From NCBI GenBank assembly GCA_945787845.1, contig CALZJH010000006.1, forward strand, positions 62,001-126,000: a DNA stretch of 64,000 nt, read 5' to 3'. The position numbers and the translations under genes were made by a program. How positions within the stretch are numbered: the stretch's first letter is position 1; each line of letters starts with the position of its first letter. Positions 1-8,721 of the stretch are shown piece after piece. The notes under the pieces were generated by a model. The model ran no database searches. It saw nothing but the letters and a program-made list of their open reading frames with translations, and was not told the DNA's origin. This DNA is from an uncultured Woeseiaceae bacterium (lineage in GTDB: Bacteria > Pseudomonadota > Gammaproteobacteria > Steroidobacterales > Woeseiaceae).

Positions 1-762
1 AACGGACTGGTTATACAAGGGCAGCGTCTTCTGCCATTCGCTAATCAGGTTTTCGATACGCGTTTCGCTCGAGGGGTGCGTCGACAGGAACTCGGCGGGA
101 CGGTTTTCCGCGCCCGCGTTCATGCGCTGCCAGAGCGGCACCGATTCGCGCGGATCAAAGCCTGCGCGCGCCATGTACTCGAGACCGATGACGTCCGCTT
201 CGGTTTCCTGGCCGCGTTTGTACGGGAGGCTGATGCCGAACGCGGCGCCGGCGGCCAGTGCCTGTTGTGCGGTATAGGTTGCACCGCTGTAACCGCCGCC
301 GAGGATAATGGCAGCCGCATTGATGCCGATTCGCGTCATGTCAGAGTTCATCGCGCGATCCGCCGAGTGGTTGGCCGTGACGTGCGCGATCTCATGGCCG
401 ATGACGGCCGCGAGCTGATGTTCGTTCTCGGTCACCTTGAGAATGCCGCTCAGGACGCCGATCTTGCCGCCCGGCATCGCGAACGCGTTGACCGACTCGG
501 CCTCGAAGATAGCCAGCTCCCATTCGATATCGTTATAAGGTGGCTCGAGCACGGCAACGACCGCCTGGGCCACACACGCAACGAAATCAATTGTCTCGCG
601 GTCCGTGACCAGCGGCATGCTGGCGCGCATCTGGTTGAAAGCCCGGGTCGCCTCGGCCTCCATTTCGGCCCTCGATTGCTGCGTTGGCGCAGACGCACAG
701 GACGACAGCAGTAGCGACGCAGAAAGCAGTGTGGCTAACGTTCCGACTCGATGCTTGCTCAT
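1..762 (-). CDS. M48-family zinc metalloprotease, lipoprotein (3' end off window)
   Basis: The frame is open from an ATG at 762 to the window edge, giving 254 codons without a stop, so the C-terminus is missing. Residues 1-22 look like a lipoprotein signal ending in a lipobox (LLSSC, Cys22), which places it in the periplasm on a membrane. The zinc motif HEIAH lies at residues 123-127, and ExxxD (Glu186-Asp190) supplies the usual third ligand. This is the M48/Peptidase_M48 arrangement of BepA/LoiP-like envelope quality-control proteases. The visible length is close to full size for a stand-alone M48 lipoprotein, so probably few residues are lost. It follows sohB in the same direction with a gap of about 93 bp. 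The family is clear; the substrate is unknown. Confidence 0.9.
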   Translation of the reverse strand, partial: MSKHRVGTLATLLSASLLLSSCASAPTQQSRAEMEAEATRAFNQMRASMPLVTDRETIDFVACVAQAVVAVLEPPYNDIEWELAIFEAESVNAFAMPGGKIGVLSGILKVTENEHQLAAVIGHEIAHVTANHSADRAMNSDMTRIGINAAAIILGGGYSGATYTAQQALAAGAAFGISLPYKRGQETEADVIGLEYMARAGFDPRESVPLWQRMNAGAENRPAEFLSTHPSSETRIENLISEWQKTLPLYNQSV

Positions 763-855
763 GGAAACTCCTTGGGATCTCGCAGGATTATAACGCCTTG
801 GCAGGTCTCAGGCCTGCTCAAAGTTCGACCAGCGGTGCCCGGGGCAGTTCCGTGC

Positions 856-1875
856 CTAGCGCGGCAGGCGGGACTCGAGTTTGCGGCGCCAGCCGGCCTC
901 CAGGGCCTTTTCGATCGCGCCGTCAACGTTGCCCATCACGCGCTTCTGCAGAGTCTGCTTGATCTTGTACTCGACGCGATAAAGATCCCGGTCCGCGGCC
1001 TTTTCGCCAAGCAGTTCGTCGCTGGTCCGGAGCTCATCCGCAAGACCCAGGTCCAGCGCTCGCGTGCCGTACCAGTATTCACCGGTCGCTACTTTGTCGA
1101 GATCGAGGTCGCTGCGGTACTTTGCGATCGCATCCTTGAACAGGGCATGCACGTCCTCGAGCTCTTCCTTGAGCTTGGCGCGGTCTTCGTCCGTGTTCTT
1201 GCCGAACATCGTGACCGTGCGCTTGTGCTTACCCGCCGTAATTTGCTCGAAGTCCACGCCGTGGTTGTCGAGCATGCGATTGAAGTTGGGCAGTTGCGCC
1301 AATACGCCGATCGAGCCGATGATGGCGAACGGCGCCGCGTAGATCTTCGATGCCACGCAGGCCATAAGGTAGCCGCCGCTTGCCGCCACCTTGTCAACGC
1401 AAACAACCAGCGGTATACCACGATCGCGAATGCGCGACAGCTGCGACGCAGCGAGCCCATGCTCGTGGACCATGCCGCCATGGTTTTCGAGACGCACGAT
1501 GACCTCATCGCCCTCGCCCGCGACATCGAGAATCGCACTTACCTCTTCGCGCAGCGATGCCACGGCACTCGCCTTCAGGTCGCCCTTGAAATCGATGATG
1601 TAGCTGCGCGGACGGGTCGATGTCTCCTTGCTCTCGGCTTTGTCGCGTTTCTTCTGCGCCTTGGCCGCCTTCTTCCGCTCGTCTTTGCTCAGGACGGCAT
1701 TGCGCAACGTATCCGCGATCTGCCGATACTTCTTGTTGAGGTTCTCGACCTCAAGGCCCTCGTGGGAAGCCTTGCGTCCCGCGGCTGCGGCAATAGCAAT
1801 GATGGCCCCGATCGCGATGACAATCGTGATGGCCTTCAGCAAAAACAGTCCGTACTCGGCAAAAAAAGCAGCCAT
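856..1875 (-). CDS. sohB: SohB-type inner-membrane S49 serine protease
   Basis: This 339-residue protein has one N-terminal membrane segment (about residues 8-32), a charged Lys/Glu-rich linker (about 62-88) and an S49 (signal peptide peptidase A-like) protease domain. The nucleophile Ser is in VAASGGYLMA (about Ser166) and the general-base Lys in AGKHKRT (about Lys218), the Ser/Lys dyad of the family. The size and the long linker between anchor and catalytic core match SohB more than SppA. Its ATG lies 27 bp downstream of the lipA stop, suggesting co-transcription. The hairpin at the lipA stop lies just upstream of its start. Confidence 0.93.
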   Translation of the reverse strand: MAAFFAEYGLFLLKAITIVIAIGAIIAIAAAAGRKASHEGLEVENLNKKYRQIADTLRNAVLSKDERKKAAKAQKKRDKAESKETSTRPRSYIIDFKGDLKASAVASLREEVSAILDVAGEGDEVIVRLENHGGMVHEHGLAASQLSRIRDRGIPLVVCVDKVAASGGYLMACVASKIYAAPFAIIGSIGVLAQLPNFNRMLDNHGVDFEQITAGKHKRTVTMFGKNTDEDRAKLKEELEDVHALFKDAIAKYRSDLDLDKVATGEYWYGTRALDLGLADELRTSDELLGEKAADRDLYRVEYKIKQTLQKRVMGNVDGAIEKALEAGWRRKLESRLPR

Positions 1876-1895
1876 GATTTCCTCTTGAGAATGCG

Positions 1896-1917
1896 GGTAT
1901 CGCTAGACAGCGATACC
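1896..1917 (-). other. Perfect 9-bp inverted repeat over the lipA stop codon
   Basis: GGTATCGCT and AGCGATACC are separated by 4 bases. The stem includes the lipA stop codon and lies about 20 bases upstream of the sohB start. No T-run follows on the minus strand, so it does not look like an intrinsic terminator for lipA; an mRNA-stabilising or processing hairpin between lipA and sohB is possible. A T-rich stretch follows on the plus strand, but no plus-strand gene ends here. Confidence 0.4.
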
Positions 1918-2907
1918 GACGTTATTTTTTTGCAGAACCTGCTCGGCTCGGTAACTGGAGCGCACCATGGGTCCTGCGACCACCTCGACAAAGCCTTTTT
2001 CGAGGCCTTCCTGGCGGTACGCCTCGAACTCGTCGGGTGTCACGTAACGTTCCACGGGCAGGTGGTTGGGGGTCGGGCGCAGGTACTGGCCCAGCGTCAG
2101 GATATCGACATTGGCGGCGCGCAGGTCGTCCATTGCCTTGAGTATTTCGTTGTCACGCTCGCCCAGCCCAAGCATCAGGCTTGTTTTTGTCAATACGTCG
2201 GGCCGATGCGCCTTCGCGTGCCTGAGAACCGCAATCGTCTGTTCATAGCTGGCGCGAGGGTCACGCACCGGGTGCGTCAGGCGTCGCACTGTCTCGACGT
2301 TCTGGGCGAACACTTCCAGACCCGAATCGACGACGAGTTCGACATGCTCCATCACGCCATTGAAATCCGGCGTGAGCGCCTCGACCGCCGTATTCGGATT
2401 CAGTGTCTTGATTTCGCGCACGCACTGCGCATAGTGCGACGCGCCGCCATCGGCCAGGTCATCGCGGTCCACCGAGGTAATTACGACGTACTCGAGGCCC
2501 ATCAGGCTTACCGCTTTCGCAGAGTTCCTGGGTTCCTCGGGATCCAGCCAGCCTTTCGGATTTCCGGTGTCCACTGCACAGAAGCGGCATGCGCGCGTAC
2601 AGACCGAACCCAGCACCATGATGGTGGCTGTCCCGGCGTTCCAGCATTCACCGATATTCGGGCACATGGACTCTTCACAGACCGTGCTCAGCCGGTGCTC
2701 ATGAACGATTTGTCGGGTACCCGAATAGCCTTTGCCTGAAGGCATCTTCGCGCGCAGCCATTTCGGCTTGTCGCCACGCACCAGGGGCGCGGCCTCGCGG
2801 CCCTGCTTTTGCCCGTTCTTGATCGCCGAGAAGCCGGCGTCGGTCTGGTACTTGCTGCCGCTCTGGACAACGGGAATACCGCGGAGTTTTTCGTTTGCTT
2901 TGCTCAT
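1903..2907 (-). CDS. lipA: Lipoyl synthase
   Basis: LipA is a radical SAM enzyme that inserts two sulfurs into protein-bound octanoyl groups to make lipoyl cofactors. The auxiliary [4Fe-4S] cluster ligands are in [12 protein letters not shown], the radical SAM cluster CxxxCxxC is in [11 protein letters not shown], and the C-terminal serine ligand is in VRSSYRAEQ. The [15 protein letters not shown] segment is characteristic. I chose the ATG at 2907 (MSKANEK); an ATG 33 bp upstream is in frame but would add residues of low plausibility. The protein is 334 residues, close to the usual 320. No lipB is visible next to it; sohB follows. Confidence 0.97.
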   Translation of the reverse strand: MSKANEKLRGIPVVQSGSKYQTDAGFSAIKNGQKQGREAAPLVRGDKPKWLRAKMPSGKGYSGTRQIVHEHRLSTVCEESMCPNIGECWNAGTATIMVLGSVCTRACRFCAVDTGNPKGWLDPEEPRNSAKAVSLMGLEYVVITSVDRDDLADGGASHYAQCVREIKTLNPNTAVEALTPDFNGVMEHVELVVDSGLEVFAQNVETVRRLTHPVRDPRASYEQTIAVLRHAKAHRPDVLTKTSLMLGLGERDNEILKAMDDLRAANVDILTLGQYLRPTPNHLPVERYVTPDEFEAYRQEGLEKGFVEVVAGPMVRSSYRAEQVLQKNNVGIAV

Positions 2908-2937
2908 TTCGGGGCGCATTGTCGCACATTCACGGCG

Positions 2938-2962
2938 CAAAAAAATCCCGGCCGGAGCCGGG
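2938..2962 (-). terminator. Rho-independent terminator
   Basis: Read on the minus strand, a 6-bp GC stem (CCCGGC/GCCGGG, loop of 4) is followed by ATTTTTTT. It lies downstream of the small minus-strand gene at 3014-3211 and upstream of lipA, separating the two transcripts. Confidence 0.75.
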
Positions 2963-3013
2963 AGAGTCAGGGGGAAATCTTAAGACGCGCCAGAAGTGAT
3001 CAGTGCCAAATGT

Positions 3014-3211
3014 TCAGTGCAGCCTGGACCAGCTAACCAACTTCACCGCGCTCTGCTGCAGGTCGAAGTTGCGGGCAAGAATCGCTTCGATATCCTGCCG
3101 GTCCGTGTCGTGTGCCATCGGGCTGTTGAGCTCCACAACCCCACAAAACTCATTACCGCCGCGATATTCGGTGTCGGTAAGGATGAATTGCGTGTAGTAC
3201 TTGGCAGACAT
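3014..3211 (-). CDS. Small uncharacterised protein, 65 aa
   Basis: This is a short frame with a balanced soluble composition and one Cys, starting MSAKYYTQFIL. It reads more like a real protein than the overlapping frames, and a good intrinsic terminator follows it on the same strand (2938-2962). There is no signal peptide or membrane segment, and I recognise no family. The Shine-Dalgarno sequence is weak. It is divergent from the OmpA-domain gene, with about 250 bp between them. Confidence 0.5.
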   Translation of the reverse strand: MSAKYYTQFILTDTEYRGGNEFCGVVELNSPMAHDTDRQDIEAILARNFDLQQSAVKLVSWSRLH

Positions 3212-3460
3212 GGGCTTAGATTACGCCTGCGAACCTGAACAGACTGTGAGCCAGAACACAAAATATCCGCAAAGGGGACGAATAGCGCAAAAACTTGAAA
3301 TACGTCACTATTTTCGTGGGAAATAGTCGCGCTGGAGCTTAAAATCAGGGACTTAACGGACACGGCGCACAGATTTCGCCTGCCCGCATATGTAATATCG
3401 GCCTCATCTGCCTTCGCTTGGGCGGATTTCGGACCGGAAACACCGTGAGGAATCCATAAC

Positions 3461-4927
3461 ATGGTTGCGAAAACCACTTTCGTAAAACTCGTCTTCGCAG
3501 GACTGGTGCTGTTCGCAGCGGGCCAGGCCGCCGCGCAAAACGAGTTGCGCAACACTTTTTTCAAAGAGGCCGATGCGGCCAAGGCCGCCGCTGAAGCGGC
3601 CGATTCGGCACTGCTGGCGCCAAGAACCTGGGAGCGCGGTCTCAAGGAGTACACCGATGCGGAAGTCGCTCTCGAGCGCGGCCGCAACATCGAGACCGTG
3701 CGTTCGAATGCCTCGGATGCAGCACGCTACTTCAACGAGGCCACCGAAAAGGCGCGCCTGGCGCGGACTGCGCTGGCACAGGTAATGAAGAGTCGCCAGG
3801 ATGCGGCCAACGCGCGCGCGCCCGACCTCTCGTCTGATCTGTGGCAGCAGGCACAGCGCAAGTTCGCCGAGGCCATCCGGCTCATGGAGCGCGGTGATCT
3901 CAAGAATGCGAAACGCCGGGATATCGAGGCCACGACCCTGTACCGCGAAGCGGAACTCGTGGCTATCAAGGCGCAATATCTTTCCGAGACCCGTCGCCTG
4001 CTCGCGGATGCCGACCGTGCCCGCGTGGGTCGCTACGCGCCGATCACTTTGGGCAAAGCAAAACAGCTGCTGGCCGATGCGGAGCGTGAGCTCAGCGAAA
4101 ACCGCTACGACACGGACCTGCCGCGCAGCCTCGCCCAGCAGGCCAACTACGAGGCGAAGCACGCCATCTACCTTTCCGAGATCGTCCGCAAGGTCCGCGA
4201 CAAGGATCTGACAGCGGAGCAACTCGTGTTGCAGTGGGAAACCTCGCTGCGAGCGATTGCCGGCGTCGCCGACGTGGTCCCGGCCATGGAAAACGGCCCC
4301 GACAACCTGACGACAGAACTGGTCAACTACTTCGAGGACCAGGCCCGGGAACTGCAGGCCCTGCAGCAGGAGAAGGCAGACGACGAAATTCGTATGGCGG
4401 ACATGGAAGAGGAACTCCGTGCACTCGACGAGCGTCTGGGTGGTGCAACGGCCGAACGCGCGGCACTGGTGCAGCGCCTCGAGGCGCAGGCACGCGTCAA
4501 GCAGCAGTTCCAGCAGATTGAAAAGATGTTCTCGCCCGAAGAAGCACACGTGTTCCGACAGGGCGACACCGTCATCATGCGGCTGGTGGGCCTGAGCTTC
4601 GACAGCGGCGCCTCGCAGATCAAGCCACAGAACTTCGACCTGCTCGCGAAAGTTGAGAAAGCCATTGATGTGTTCCCGCGCAGCGAACTGATTATCGAAG
4701 GTCACACCGACTCACATGGCGGTGACGACCTGAACCAGACCCTGTCACAGGAACGTGCCGAGTCGGTGCAGCAATACATGATCAACGCGATGCGTATCCC
4801 GACCTACCGGCTCATTGCGACGGGCTATGGCGAAACGCGCCCGGTCGCGAGCAACGAGACTGCCGCCGGCCGCGCCCGCAATCGCCGCATCGATATCGTG
4901 ATCAAACCGGCCGCGGAACCCGGCTAG
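3461..4927 (+). CDS. OmpA-domain outer-membrane/peptidoglycan-associated protein
   Basis: The 488-residue exported protein has a signal peptide (cleavage near AAAQNE, about residue 25), a long Ala/Glu/Arg-rich alpha-helical region (about 25-350; DUF4398-like helical repeats followed by coiled coil) and a C-terminal OmpA-like domain (about 370-485). That domain contains IIEGHTDSHGGDDLNQTLSQERA and ends with GRARNRRIDI, the typical peptidoglycan-binding signature. It probably links the envelope to peptidoglycan through a helical stalk. GAGGA about 10 bases before the ATG is a good ribosome site. A terminator follows at 4948-4984. It is monocistronic. Confidence 0.9.
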   Translation: MVAKTTFVKLVFAGLVLFAAGQAAAQNELRNTFFKEADAAKAAAEAADSALLAPRTWERGLKEYTDAEVALERGRNIETVRSNASDAARYFNEATEKARLARTALAQVMKSRQDAANARAPDLSSDLWQQAQRKFAEAIRLMERGDLKNAKRRDIEATTLYREAELVAIKAQYLSETRRLLADADRARVGRYAPITLGKAKQLLADAERELSENRYDTDLPRSLAQQANYEAKHAIYLSEIVRKVRDKDLTAEQLVLQWETSLRAIAGVADVVPAMENGPDNLTTELVNYFEDQARELQALQQEKADDEIRMADMEEELRALDERLGGATAERAALVQRLEAQARVKQQFQQIEKMFSPEEAHVFRQGDTVIMRLVGLSFDSGASQIKPQNFDLLAKVEKAIDVFPRSELIIEGHTDSHGGDDLNQTLSQERAESVQQYMINAMRIPTYRLIATGYGETRPVASNETAAGRARNRRIDIVIKPAAEPG

Positions 4928-4934
4928 AGATTAA

Positions 4935-5846
4935 CTAATTACCGAGGCCGCGCCACCATTCGACGATGGTGTGCGCGGTTTTTTCATGGACGAGATAACC
5001 GTACTCGGCGTGGACATTCAGCTCCCCGTCCAGGCGGTAGTAAGTGAGGATCGCCTCGTCTTCGAGGCTCTCGATCAGACCGAGGTCCAGCATTTCCTCG
5101 AAATCGTCGAGAAACTGGCGATCAAGGGCCGTGAGGTCACCAACGGCTGCCAGGTTTATCCAGCGGCGGATGTTGCTCGGGTAACGCCCGTAGCCGGACT
5201 TCTGCGCACCCTTGAGGCGCCTCTGCATATAGCGCTGGCCGAGTGGACTGCCCATGGTCACCAGCAGGTCGACGAGCGCGTGGTCGCGGCCATCGTGAGT
5301 CAGCTCCCAGAGACTGTCGTAGGCGATGACGGAACCCATGCTGTGTCCGATCAACAGGACAGGCCGGTGCATCTGCGTCGCCGCCTGCAGCGGCACTTTG
5401 AGCATGCGTCGGGCGTGCGCCGCAATGCCGTTGTCGTCGCCGAGGTAGCGCCGCAGATCCCGCAGGTGGACTTCCATGCGTTCGCTCGCCACGTGCGGAA
5501 TCAGGAACGGCATCAGGTCACCGAGCCTGTAAATCCAGCGGCTCAGGCGCCGTCTGAAGGACGTCGCCTCGGCGACGTCTTTGGGGCTGGCTGTGCGTTG
5601 CTCGATGACCGCGTCGATCGACGCGAGGTCGATCGAGATATCGCGGTGCTCGCGATAAAAGTCGTAGGTCCAGGACACGACCTCGAAGAGGCTGTCATGG
5701 GCTTCGATGGCCCTGGCCACCTCCTCATCGACGCGTCGTACGCCCGCCAGGAGGCAGCGCAGCAGCGCCTCGCGATGTGCTGCGGGCTCGGGCTTGGGCA
5801 GCAAGCCGGGCACATAAATAATCAGCGGCAGCGGTTGTTCAGTCAC
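4935..5846 (-). CDS. Alpha/beta-hydrolase (serine esterase/lipase-like)
   Basis: This protein of about 303 residues has LLIGHSMGSVIAYDSLWEL, the GxSxG nucleophile elbow of alpha/beta hydrolases, in mid-chain. There is no signal peptide, so it is probably cytosolic. The start I prefer is the GTG at 5846, because it overlaps the stop of the upstream HAD gene (GTGACTGA) and leads directly into the predicted first strand (PLPLIIYVPG). An ATG at 5876 is in frame but would overlap the HAD gene by 38 bp. Translational coupling to the HAD phosphatase suggests they work together; the substrate is unknown. Confidence 0.8.
   Translation of the reverse strand: MTEQPLPLIIYVPGLLPKPEPAAHREALLRCLLAGVRRVDEEVARAIEAHDSLFEVVSWTYDFYREHRDISIDLASIDAVIEQRTASPKDVAEATSFRRRLSRWIYRLGDLMPFLIPHVASERMEVHLRDLRRYLGDDNGIAAHARRMLKVPLQAATQMHRPVLLIGHSMGSVIAYDSLWELTHDGRDHALVDLLVTMGSPLGQRYMQRRLKGAQKSGYGRYPSNIRRWINLAAVGDLTALDRQFLDDFEEMLDLGLIESLEDEAILTYYRLDGELNVHAEYGYLVHEKTAHTIVEWWRGLGN
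4948..4984 (+). terminator. Rho-independent terminator of the OmpA-domain gene
   Basis: A 12-bp stem (CCGCGCCACCAT pairing with ATGGTG-t-GCGCGG, with one bulged base) is followed by six T residues. It starts about 20 bases after the OmpA-gene stop and lies inside the 3' coding end of the convergent hydrolase gene. Confidence 0.85.
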
Positions 5847-6528
5847 GGGACAGAATGGCCTCCAGTTCCCCGACATGCGTGACGATCGCGTCGGGTTCTG
5901 CGAATTCCTCGGGCCATTCGCTGCCGTTGCGATTCACCCAGACAGTACGCAGCCCGGCCTCGCGCGCACCGTGCACGTCATACAGCGGATGATCGCCGAC
6001 ATGGAGCGTCTCGCCCGCGCTCGCCCCGCCCGCGCCCACCGCGGCGTCGAAGATCGAGCGATCGGGCTTGGCCGCGCCGACCATCGCCGCATTGATGTGC
6101 CCGTCGAACAGGTCATCGATCCCGACTTTTTTCAGATCGGCATTGCCGTTGGTCACGGCTATCAGCGTGAAGCGCTCGCGCAGGGCGACCAGCGCCGGGC
6201 GTGCCTCCGGGAACATCTCCACGTCGTTACGGACTTCGTCGAACACGGCGAAGGCCTCGTCGACGAGAAACTCCGTGTATCCGGCGGCGCTTGCGGCCTT
6301 CGTCAGCACCGTGTGTCGCAGGAACGTCAGATCGTGCACCTTGTCGGCGTGTTCTTCGAGGACCTGCTTACGCAGGACGCGCATATCCTCGACCGCGTAC
6401 ATTTCCGTGATCCTGGGGTAGTTTTCGCCAAGCCAGGCATACAGGCGCTGCTCGGCACGCTTGATGACCGGGTGTATTTCCCAGAGCGTGTCGTCGAGGT
6501 CAAGCGTTATGGTGCGAATGCCGTTCAA
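5839..6528 (-). CDS. HAD-superfamily hydrolase (phosphatase-like)
   Basis: The 229-residue protein opens with the HAD motif I DLDDTLW (nucleophile Asp at about 11). A helical cap domain (about 20-95) follows, then motif II VTNGN (about 125) and the C-terminal motif HVGDHPLYDVHGAREAGL (about 175-195) with the metal-binding Asp residues. It resembles haloacid-dehalogenase/phosphoglycolate-phosphatase-type small-molecule phosphatases. It is first in a two-gene unit with the alpha/beta hydrolase and divergent from the glyoxalase gene, about 70 bp away. The specific substrate cannot be assigned. Confidence 0.88.
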   Translation of the reverse strand: MNGIRTITLDLDDTLWEIHPVIKRAEQRLYAWLGENYPRITEMYAVEDMRVLRKQVLEEHADKVHDLTFLRHTVLTKAASAAGYTEFLVDEAFAVFDEVRNDVEMFPEARPALVALRERFTLIAVTNGNADLKKVGIDDLFDGHINAAMVGAAKPDRSIFDAAVGAGGASAGETLHVGDHPLYDVHGAREAGLRTVWVNRNGSEWPEEFAEPDAIVTHVGELEAILSRD

Positions 6529-6597
6529 GGTTTCAGGTTGCCCACGAGCTTTGGATAAACGAACATTGTGAGGTCAAGCCGAACCCGGAGCAAGGCA

Positions 6598-7017
6598 ATG
6601 AAATACCTGCACACCATGGTGCGCGTCAGCGACGTCGACGCGTCACTCGATTTCTACTGCGACAAGCTCGGTCTCGTCGAGCAGCGGCGCTACGACAGCG
6701 AGAAGGGCCGCTTCACGCTGATCTTCCTTGCTGCGCCCGGGGACGAAGACGCCCAGGTCGAACTCACGCACAACTGGGATCCCGAGGAGTACGGCGAGGG
6801 CCGCAATTTCGGCCACCTTGCCTACGAGGTCGACGACATCTACGCCGTGTGCCAGAAGCTCATGGACGGCGGCCTGACGATCAACCGGCCGCCCCGCGAC
6901 GGGCACATGGCATTCGTGCGCTCGCCCGACAATATTTCCATTGAGCTGCTGCAGAAAGGCGAGTCACTGCCGCCCCAGGAACCCTGGGCGTCGATGGAAA
7001 ACGCCGGGCACTGGTAG
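6598..7017 (+). CDS. gloA: Lactoylglutathione lyase (glyoxalase I)
   Basis: This 139-residue VOC-fold protein has the four expected metal ligands: His5 (YLHTMVRV), Glu55 (QVELTHN), His73 (NFGHLAYEV) and Glu116 (SIELLQ). They match His5/Glu56/His74/Glu122 of Escherichia coli GlxI. It converts the methylglyoxal-glutathione hemithioacetal to S-lactoylglutathione in the cytosol. The ATG at 6598 is preferred over one 30 bp upstream because the family begins with MxxLHTMxRV. Its stop abuts the stop of the convergent BatD gene. Confidence 0.92.
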   Translation: MKYLHTMVRVSDVDASLDFYCDKLGLVEQRRYDSEKGRFTLIFLAAPGDEDAQVELTHNWDPEEYGEGRNFGHLAYEVDDIYAVCQKLMDGGLTINRPPRDGHMAFVRSPDNISIELLQKGESLPPQEPWASMENAGHW

Positions 7018-8721
7018 TCAGACCGCCGGCGGCATCAGCGGCGGCAAGGGATCGTCCGCCGCGATATCGCGCCTGCGATCCACAATAGACACCGAACGCA
7101 ACGCATCGGCCAGCGCGGCGCCGTCCCAGCTTGAGTCGCCTTTACCGTAGCTCGCTGCCGAAAGCCTGCGCAGCTCATCGGAGAGCGGCGCGGCAACGCG
7201 ATCAGCGAACTCGCCGATGCTGCGCGGTGCGGCACCGTGCCATTGCAGGCGGCCCCATTCCAGCAAAGCATTGCGCACGCCTGCGGCGTCCTCGCCCGCC
7301 GCCGCCCTGCGCGCCGTTTTGAGCAACGCTGCCTGCTGCTTGTGAATCGGTTGCGCCTTTTCTTCGCGAGACTCACGTGGCTGCCTGGGTCGAGACCGAG
7401 ACGTCCACCACCAGGCGACCAGCGTCAGCAACCAGAGAATTGCGAACAGCTCGGTTCCGCGTTGCCAGAAATTATTGACGGCCTCCACAGCTTCGGACGC
7501 CGACTGTGCATCGGCGGCGGCCGGCTCGCGTAAGGGTTCGGCGACAGGCGGCGTTTCGACAACCGGTGCCAGCGTCGCACCCTTGATGGTCAAGGTTCGT
7601 GCCGGGAGACTCGCGACCTTCCACTCCGCCGCCTCGATATCCCACCACGGTACGTTGAGTTCGGGCAGCTCAACATCACCGCCCGAGAGGCCGATGATTG
7701 CGTACTGGTCCTTGCGTATTCCGCGAATGCCGCCGGCCTCATGCGTGCGGCCAAGGTCTGGCTTGTCCGTGTACACGTTGAGACCCTCAACCTCGGGCAG
7801 CTCAACCGCTGGCAGCTGCGTTTCGATCTGTCCGAGCGCACTCAACGTGACGTGGCGCGTCACCGGTTCACCGGCTTCCATTTCTTCGGGCGGACGTGAC
7901 CATTCCTCGCTCAGCTGCACGCCGCGCGCCGGCAACCACGTCGCGTCGGGATAGTCGGCCGGTGGCGCTGGAATGGGCAGCACCTTGATCGTATGTGTCT
8001 GTGACTCAAACACCTTGCGCCCCGTGATGCGGCCGTCGCGCAGTACACGCGCCTCGAAACGCGCCGGCGATATCTGGATCTCGCCGCTCTCCTGCGGATA
8101 CAAGGCGATGACCCGCTCGATGACGTTGTAAGCGCGGCCATTCAGTACGGCCTCGTACTGCCGTTCGTCTCCCGACAACTCGGCGAGCGTTTCGGCGCCG
8201 GTAATTGTGGGTTCGCGCAAGGCGGGCTGGCGCGTGGCGACGGCACGATAGATACGAATCCGGTAGAGAATCTGCGCCTGCACGTAGGTCTCTTCCAGGT
8301 CGACTTCGCTCGTAACAAACACGTCGGCCTCGCCCGGTGGTGCGTTGACCGGCTCCTTGACGACGATGCGCACCGGCGCGCTCTCTTCATCCCCGAGCTT
8401 GATCGCCGGGATGAACTGCTCGCCGAGTTTCTTCGGCATCAACGCGACGGCCCAGGTCAGGCTGCGCTGGATGTCGCCGTTGTAGATGGACGTATTGCTC
8501 AGCTTGCTGACCTGGCCGACGTAGAAGTTTTCTTCGAGCATCGTGAGGTCGGGTTCGAGGTCCGTGTTCGAGTCGACGATGACCTCGAGCGTGAACGACT
8601 CGTTCAGATCAACCGTCGGGCGATCGACGCGCGCAGTGACAGCGGCCTGGGCCAGCGACGAGACCAGCATAAACAGGGTAACCGGTACCCAATTGATGAA
8701 TACGCTGCGTTTGTTCACCAC
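7018..8721 (-). CDS. batD: BatD-like membrane protein
   Basis: This protein of about 567 residues has a signal peptide (about residues 1-27, ending LAQAA), a long periplasmic beta-rich region (BatD domain; repeats around ARVDRPTVDLNESFTLEV and PLTRHVTLSALG-type segments) and one C-terminal membrane helix (AILWLLTLVAWWW) followed by a basic cytosolic tail. A start at one of two consecutive GTG codons (8721/8718) gives a GTGGTGA overlap with the previous gene's stop, with GAGG just upstream. It is last in the moxR-bat operon. BatD proteins are thought to form a membrane complex with the BatA/BatB von Willebrand proteins; the biochemical role is unresolved. Confidence 0.85.
   Translation of the reverse strand: MVNKRSVFINWVPVTLFMLVSSLAQAAVTARVDRPTVDLNESFTLEVIVDSNTDLEPDLTMLEENFYVGQVSKLSNTSIYNGDIQRSLTWAVALMPKKLGEQFIPAIKLGDEESAPVRIVVKEPVNAPPGEADVFVTSEVDLEETYVQAQILYRIRIYRAVATRQPALREPTITGAETLAELSGDERQYEAVLNGRAYNVIERVIALYPQESGEIQISPARFEARVLRDGRITGRKVFESQTHTIKVLPIPAPPADYPDATWLPARGVQLSEEWSRPPEEMEAGEPVTRHVTLSALGQIETQLPAVELPEVEGLNVYTDKPDLGRTHEAGGIRGIRKDQYAIIGLSGGDVELPELNVPWWDIEAAEWKVASLPARTLTIKGATLAPVVETPPVAEPLREPAAADAQSASEAVEAVNNFWQRGTELFAILWLLTLVAWWWTSRSRPRQPRESREEKAQPIHKQQAALLKTARRAAAGEDAAGVRNALLEWGRLQWHGAAPRSIGEFADRVAAPLSDELRRLSAASYGKGDSSWDGAALADALRSVSIVDRRRDIAADDPLPPLMPPAV

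Noticed and set aside
751..2739. Long plus-strand open frame (662 codons) across sohB and lipA
   Set aside because: It is antisense to two clearly recognisable genes with intact catalytic motifs. Its length follows from high GC and codon bias; it shows no domain of its own.
3404..4705. 433-codon minus-strand frame opposite the OmpA-domain gene
   Set aside because: The plus strand carries a signal peptide, an OmpA domain, a ribosome site and a terminator; the antisense frame has none of these.
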